Below, one piece after another: positions 61,929 through 64,000 of a stretch of DNA of 64,000 bases. Below the pieces are notes generated by a model. It was given only the letters and a program-made list of their open reading frames with translations. It did not search any database and was not told the DNA's origin. Position numbers and translations under genes: made by a program. Position 1 is the stretch's first letter; each line of letters begins with the position of its first letter. Source of the stretch: Granulicella aggregans (GTDB taxonomy: Bacteria; Acidobacteriota; Terriglobia; Terriglobales; Acidobacteriaceae); assembly GCF_025685565.1 (NCBI RefSeq), contig NZ_JAGSYE010000002.1, positions 1,352,591 to 1,416,590 of the forward strand, read 5' to 3'.

Positions 61929-63695
61929 ATGAACCAAGTTGAAGAATCCCCCAAAGCAACATTGGTTCTGGATGACCGGCCAAGTTCCTACCCGTCGAGT
62001 TGGAACGTCGTCTTTGCGCCAGCCGCCCCACTGCCCGCTGATTACGTCTTCGGACGTCAAACCACAATTCTCAAGCAGGGATCGGTCTTCCCGCCGGCGG
62101 CCATGCCCCTGCCCTGCGACATCCGCTGGGACCGCGATGTACCGGTCAAGTTACGCGACGGCGTTATTATCTACACGGACATCCTGCGTCCCGTTGGCGA
62201 CGGCGAGGTGCCTGCGATCGTTGCCTGGAGCCCTTACGGCAAGACCATTCCGCAGGAGGACGTACAGTCTGGCGTAGACCCCAAAGAAGTGACGGGGCTG
62301 ACGAAGAGTGAAGGCCCCGATGCCGGCTTCTGGGTCTCGCATGGCTATGCAGTAGTCAATCCCGATGCTCGCGGCGCTGGCAAGTCGGAGGGGGACATCT
62401 ATGCCTGGGGCAGCGTCGATGGCCAGGATGGCCACGATGTTATTGAATGGATCGCGAAACAGTCGTGGAGCACCGGCAAGGTCGCTCTGCATGGGACTTC
62501 GTGGTTGGCCATAGCGCAATGGTTCATCGCAGAGACAAGCCCTCCTCATCTGTCCGCAATAGCGCCTTGGAACGGCATGAGCGATGTGTACCGGCAGAAT
62601 GCGATGTTTGGCGGCATCCCAAATATGGGCTTCGACGCTCAAGTCTTCGCCCACCTTGCCGGTCCGGCCCGCGTGGAGCGAATGGACAGGATGGCAGCAT
62701 CCCACCCGCTGATGGATGCCTATTGGCAAGATAAGGCGGCCAAGCTTGAGTCGATCACCGTTCCAGCCTACGTCGTCACCGACGTGGTAACCGACCTCCA
62801 TCGAATGGGTACATTCGAAGGTTATCGACGCCTCGGATCAAAGGACAAATGGCTGCGAGTCGACAACCGGCAGGAGTGGACGGATCAGTACGATCCTGTG
62901 AACGAAGCGGACCTGCTCAAATTCTTCGACTACTTCCTGCGCGGCACCGACAACGGTTGGCAAAACACTCCTAAGGTTCGGATGGCCGTTCTCGACCCTG
63001 GCGGTGAAGATGGGCTAAATGTGCCCTATACGAGCTGGCCGCTGGAGCAGACGCAGTACGAGCGCCTTTACCTGAGTGCCGATCAGCATCTCCAATCAAC
63101 ACCGGTTGCCAAAGCCAATCAGGCGAGCTACTCCGCCATCACCGGACAGACCGTATTTACGTATCGCTTCCCAACAGACACCCAGCTAACGGGATATCTC
63201 AAGGCCCACCTCTGGGTAGAGGCAAAGGATGCTAACGAAGCGGACATCTTTGTGCTGGTGGAGAAGCTGGACAAGGACGGCAATCTTTTGGTGCCGGACG
63301 AGGTGAGCGCGCGCCAGTACATTCCCATTCCGCCTGCCGGTACTCATGGTCGCATAAGGGTCTCCTTGAGAAAACTCGATCCCGAGTTGTCCACAGCTTT
63401 CCTGCCGATCCAATCCTTCGACCAACCCCAGATGCTACATCCCGGCGAGATCGTTCCTATTGACATCGCGATCATGCCCGTTTCGGAGGTCTTCCATGCT
63501 GGCCAGCAATTGCGCCTGAAAATCGCGGGGCATGAGTTCCTCGCGCCGCCAGCCACAGAAGCTAATACGGGCGTGCTGTCGTTCATGGGTCCGATGCCGC
63601 CGCTGCCGACCAAAAACGCCGGTGTCCATATCATCCACGGAGGAGGCGATCACCAGTCCTTCCTGCAAATCCCAGTTATTCCTTTAGCTCAATAG
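61929..63695 (+). CDS. CocE/NonD-family alpha/beta hydrolase
   Basis: This is a 588-residue X-Pro dipeptidyl-peptidase/cocaine-esterase-type protein. The alpha/beta-hydrolase core has VKLRDGVIIYTDILRP, VVNPDARGAGKSEGD and the nucleophile elbow GTSWLA (in place of the common GxSYxG). A C-terminal jelly-roll (XPD_C) follows. Esterase, amidase or acylase activity is expected; the substrate is unknown. There is no signal peptide from ATG 61929, which is preceded by GGAAGGATGGGAA. A start at 61854 would cross the inverted repeat and is rejected. Confidence 0.88.
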   Translation: MNQVEESPKATLVLDDRPSSYPSSWNVVFAPAAPLPADYVFGRQTTILKQGSVFPPAAMPLPCDIRWDRDVPVKLRDGVIIYTDILRPVGDGEVPAIVAWSPYGKTIPQEDVQSGVDPKEVTGLTKSEGPDAGFWVSHGYAVVNPDARGAGKSEGDIYAWGSVDGQDGHDVIEWIAKQSWSTGKVALHGTSWLAIAQWFIAETSPPHLSAIAPWNGMSDVYRQNAMFGGIPNMGFDAQVFAHLAGPARVERMDRMAASHPLMDAYWQDKAAKLESITVPAYVVTDVVTDLHRMGTFEGYRRLGSKDKWLRVDNRQEWTDQYDPVNEADLLKFFDYFLRGTDNGWQNTPKVRMAVLDPGGEDGLNVPYTSWPLEQTQYERLYLSADQHLQSTPVAKANQASYSAITGQTVFTYRFPTDTQLTGYLKAHLWVEAKDANEADIFVLVEKLDKDGNLLVPDEVSARQYIPIPPAGTHGRIRVSLRKLDPELSTAFLPIQSFDQPQMLHPGEIVPIDIAIMPVSEVFHAGQQLRLKIAGHEFLAPPATEANTGVLSFMGPMPPLPTKNAGVHIIHGGGDHQSFLQIPVIPLAQ

Positions 63696-63848
63696 ATACG
63701 GCATTGGGATCGGTGCATGCAACAGTTGCCGGCTCTTCGTCTAGTTCTTCATCCGTCGCCTACTGCTGAGCTACATTGACCAGACCCAATCGCCCAAGCA
63801 ATGGGACTCTTAAGCTGCGGCTCTATCGCTTGACCGCGAAGGGGCCCG

Positions 63849-64000
63849 ATGCGAAGCGTCAAATGTCGAACCTGTCAGCTAATTACGGCGACTCTTTATC
63901 TCTTACTGATCGCCGGATGTCGCAAGGCTGCGCCACCCGCAACGCCTCCCTTAGCGGTCGATACGATAGCCGCAAGCGTTCAAACTGTGCCGGTGATCGG
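63849..64000 (+). CDS. RND-efflux-type periplasmic adaptor lipoprotein, N-terminal fragment (cut by window end)
   Basis: An open frame from ATG 63849 runs off the window. AAGGGG lies five bases upstream. The first 24 residues form a lipoprotein signal (LYLLLIAGC, lipobox Cys24). The mature start is Pro/Ala-rich and runs into VDTIAASVQTVPVIG, the usual beginning of HlyD/AcrA-type membrane fusion proteins. Only 50 residues are visible, so the family call is tentative. Confidence 0.6.
   Translation, partial: MRSVKCRTCQLITATLYLLLIAGCRKAAPPATPPLAVDTIAASVQTVPVI

Overview
The window is GC-rich bacterial chromosome. The gene set suggests an acidobacterium of class Terriglobia (Granulicella/Edaphobacter/Terriglobus-like): winged-helix/TPR regulators, a BlaI/M56 pair, tandem MacB-type permeases, small CxxC proteins, a ParB-type C-terminal protein and short dispersed intergenic repeats around CTTCGACT...CTCAGGATGACG. 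This assignment rests on protein-family recognition, not on a database search. There is one tRNA gene (initiator tRNA-fMet), no rRNA and no CRISPR array.

Layout, left part (1-42.6 kb, mostly core genome): the end of a secreted lectin-like protein; a hexuronate/gluconate catabolic operon on the minus strand (uxaE-gntK-SDR); a tightly overlapping plus-strand operon of an Lgt-like membrane protein with altered active-site positions, three tandem paralogous small membrane proteins and a radical SAM protein with the cysteine layout of tetraether-lipid synthase (Tes/MJ0619) proteins; a PIN/Phd toxin-antitoxin pair; ychF and an OsmC protein; a frameshifted Uma2 gene; a DUF885 protein; a winged-helix/TPR regulator; hydantoinase; a long minus-strand housekeeping run (epimerase-tsaB-rimI, psd-pssA, an ASADH-like protein without the catalytic Cys); an ExuT-like MFS transporter; a TPR protein and a CLC channel; pgi, a STAS protein, an HtrA protease, M56/BlaI and GreB; an RluA-family protein lacking the usual Asp; two MacB-type permeases; a GIY-YIG gene amid dispersed repeats; malQ, ppiD and a BON/glycine-zipper protein.

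Right part (42.6-64 kb, accessory): a tyrosine integrase with an inserted zinc-knuckle-like motif sits directly beside tRNA-fMet, followed by an excisionase-like protein and a LysR regulator. Next come an XRE regulator, a UDG-like protein, a DrmD-type SNF2 helicase translationally coupled to a short DrmC-type PLD nuclease (a DISARM-like pair without DrmA, DrmB or a methyltransferase), a SRAP/HMCES protein, a DUF262-DUF1524 (GmrSD/SspE-type) protein and a ParB-like C-terminal protein. A 21-bp inverted repeat that fits the LysR T-N11-A rule occurs upstream of both the excisionase gene and the ParB-like gene, 11 kb apart. It ties both ends of this stretch into one element of at least 13 kb. Beyond it lie a TetR-squalene/hopene cyclase operon, a gene fusing the front half of a phage integrase to a PP2C (RsbU-type) phosphatase, three small acidobacterial-type proteins, a CocE/NonD hydrolase and the start of an RND-type adaptor lipoprotein.

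The items most worth follow-up are the Tes-like operon (a candidate for membrane-spanning lipid synthesis), the LysR-box-linked island with its minimal DrmD-DrmC pair, the integrase-phosphatase chimera, and a BlaI-type operator shared by blaI and the HtrA gene.
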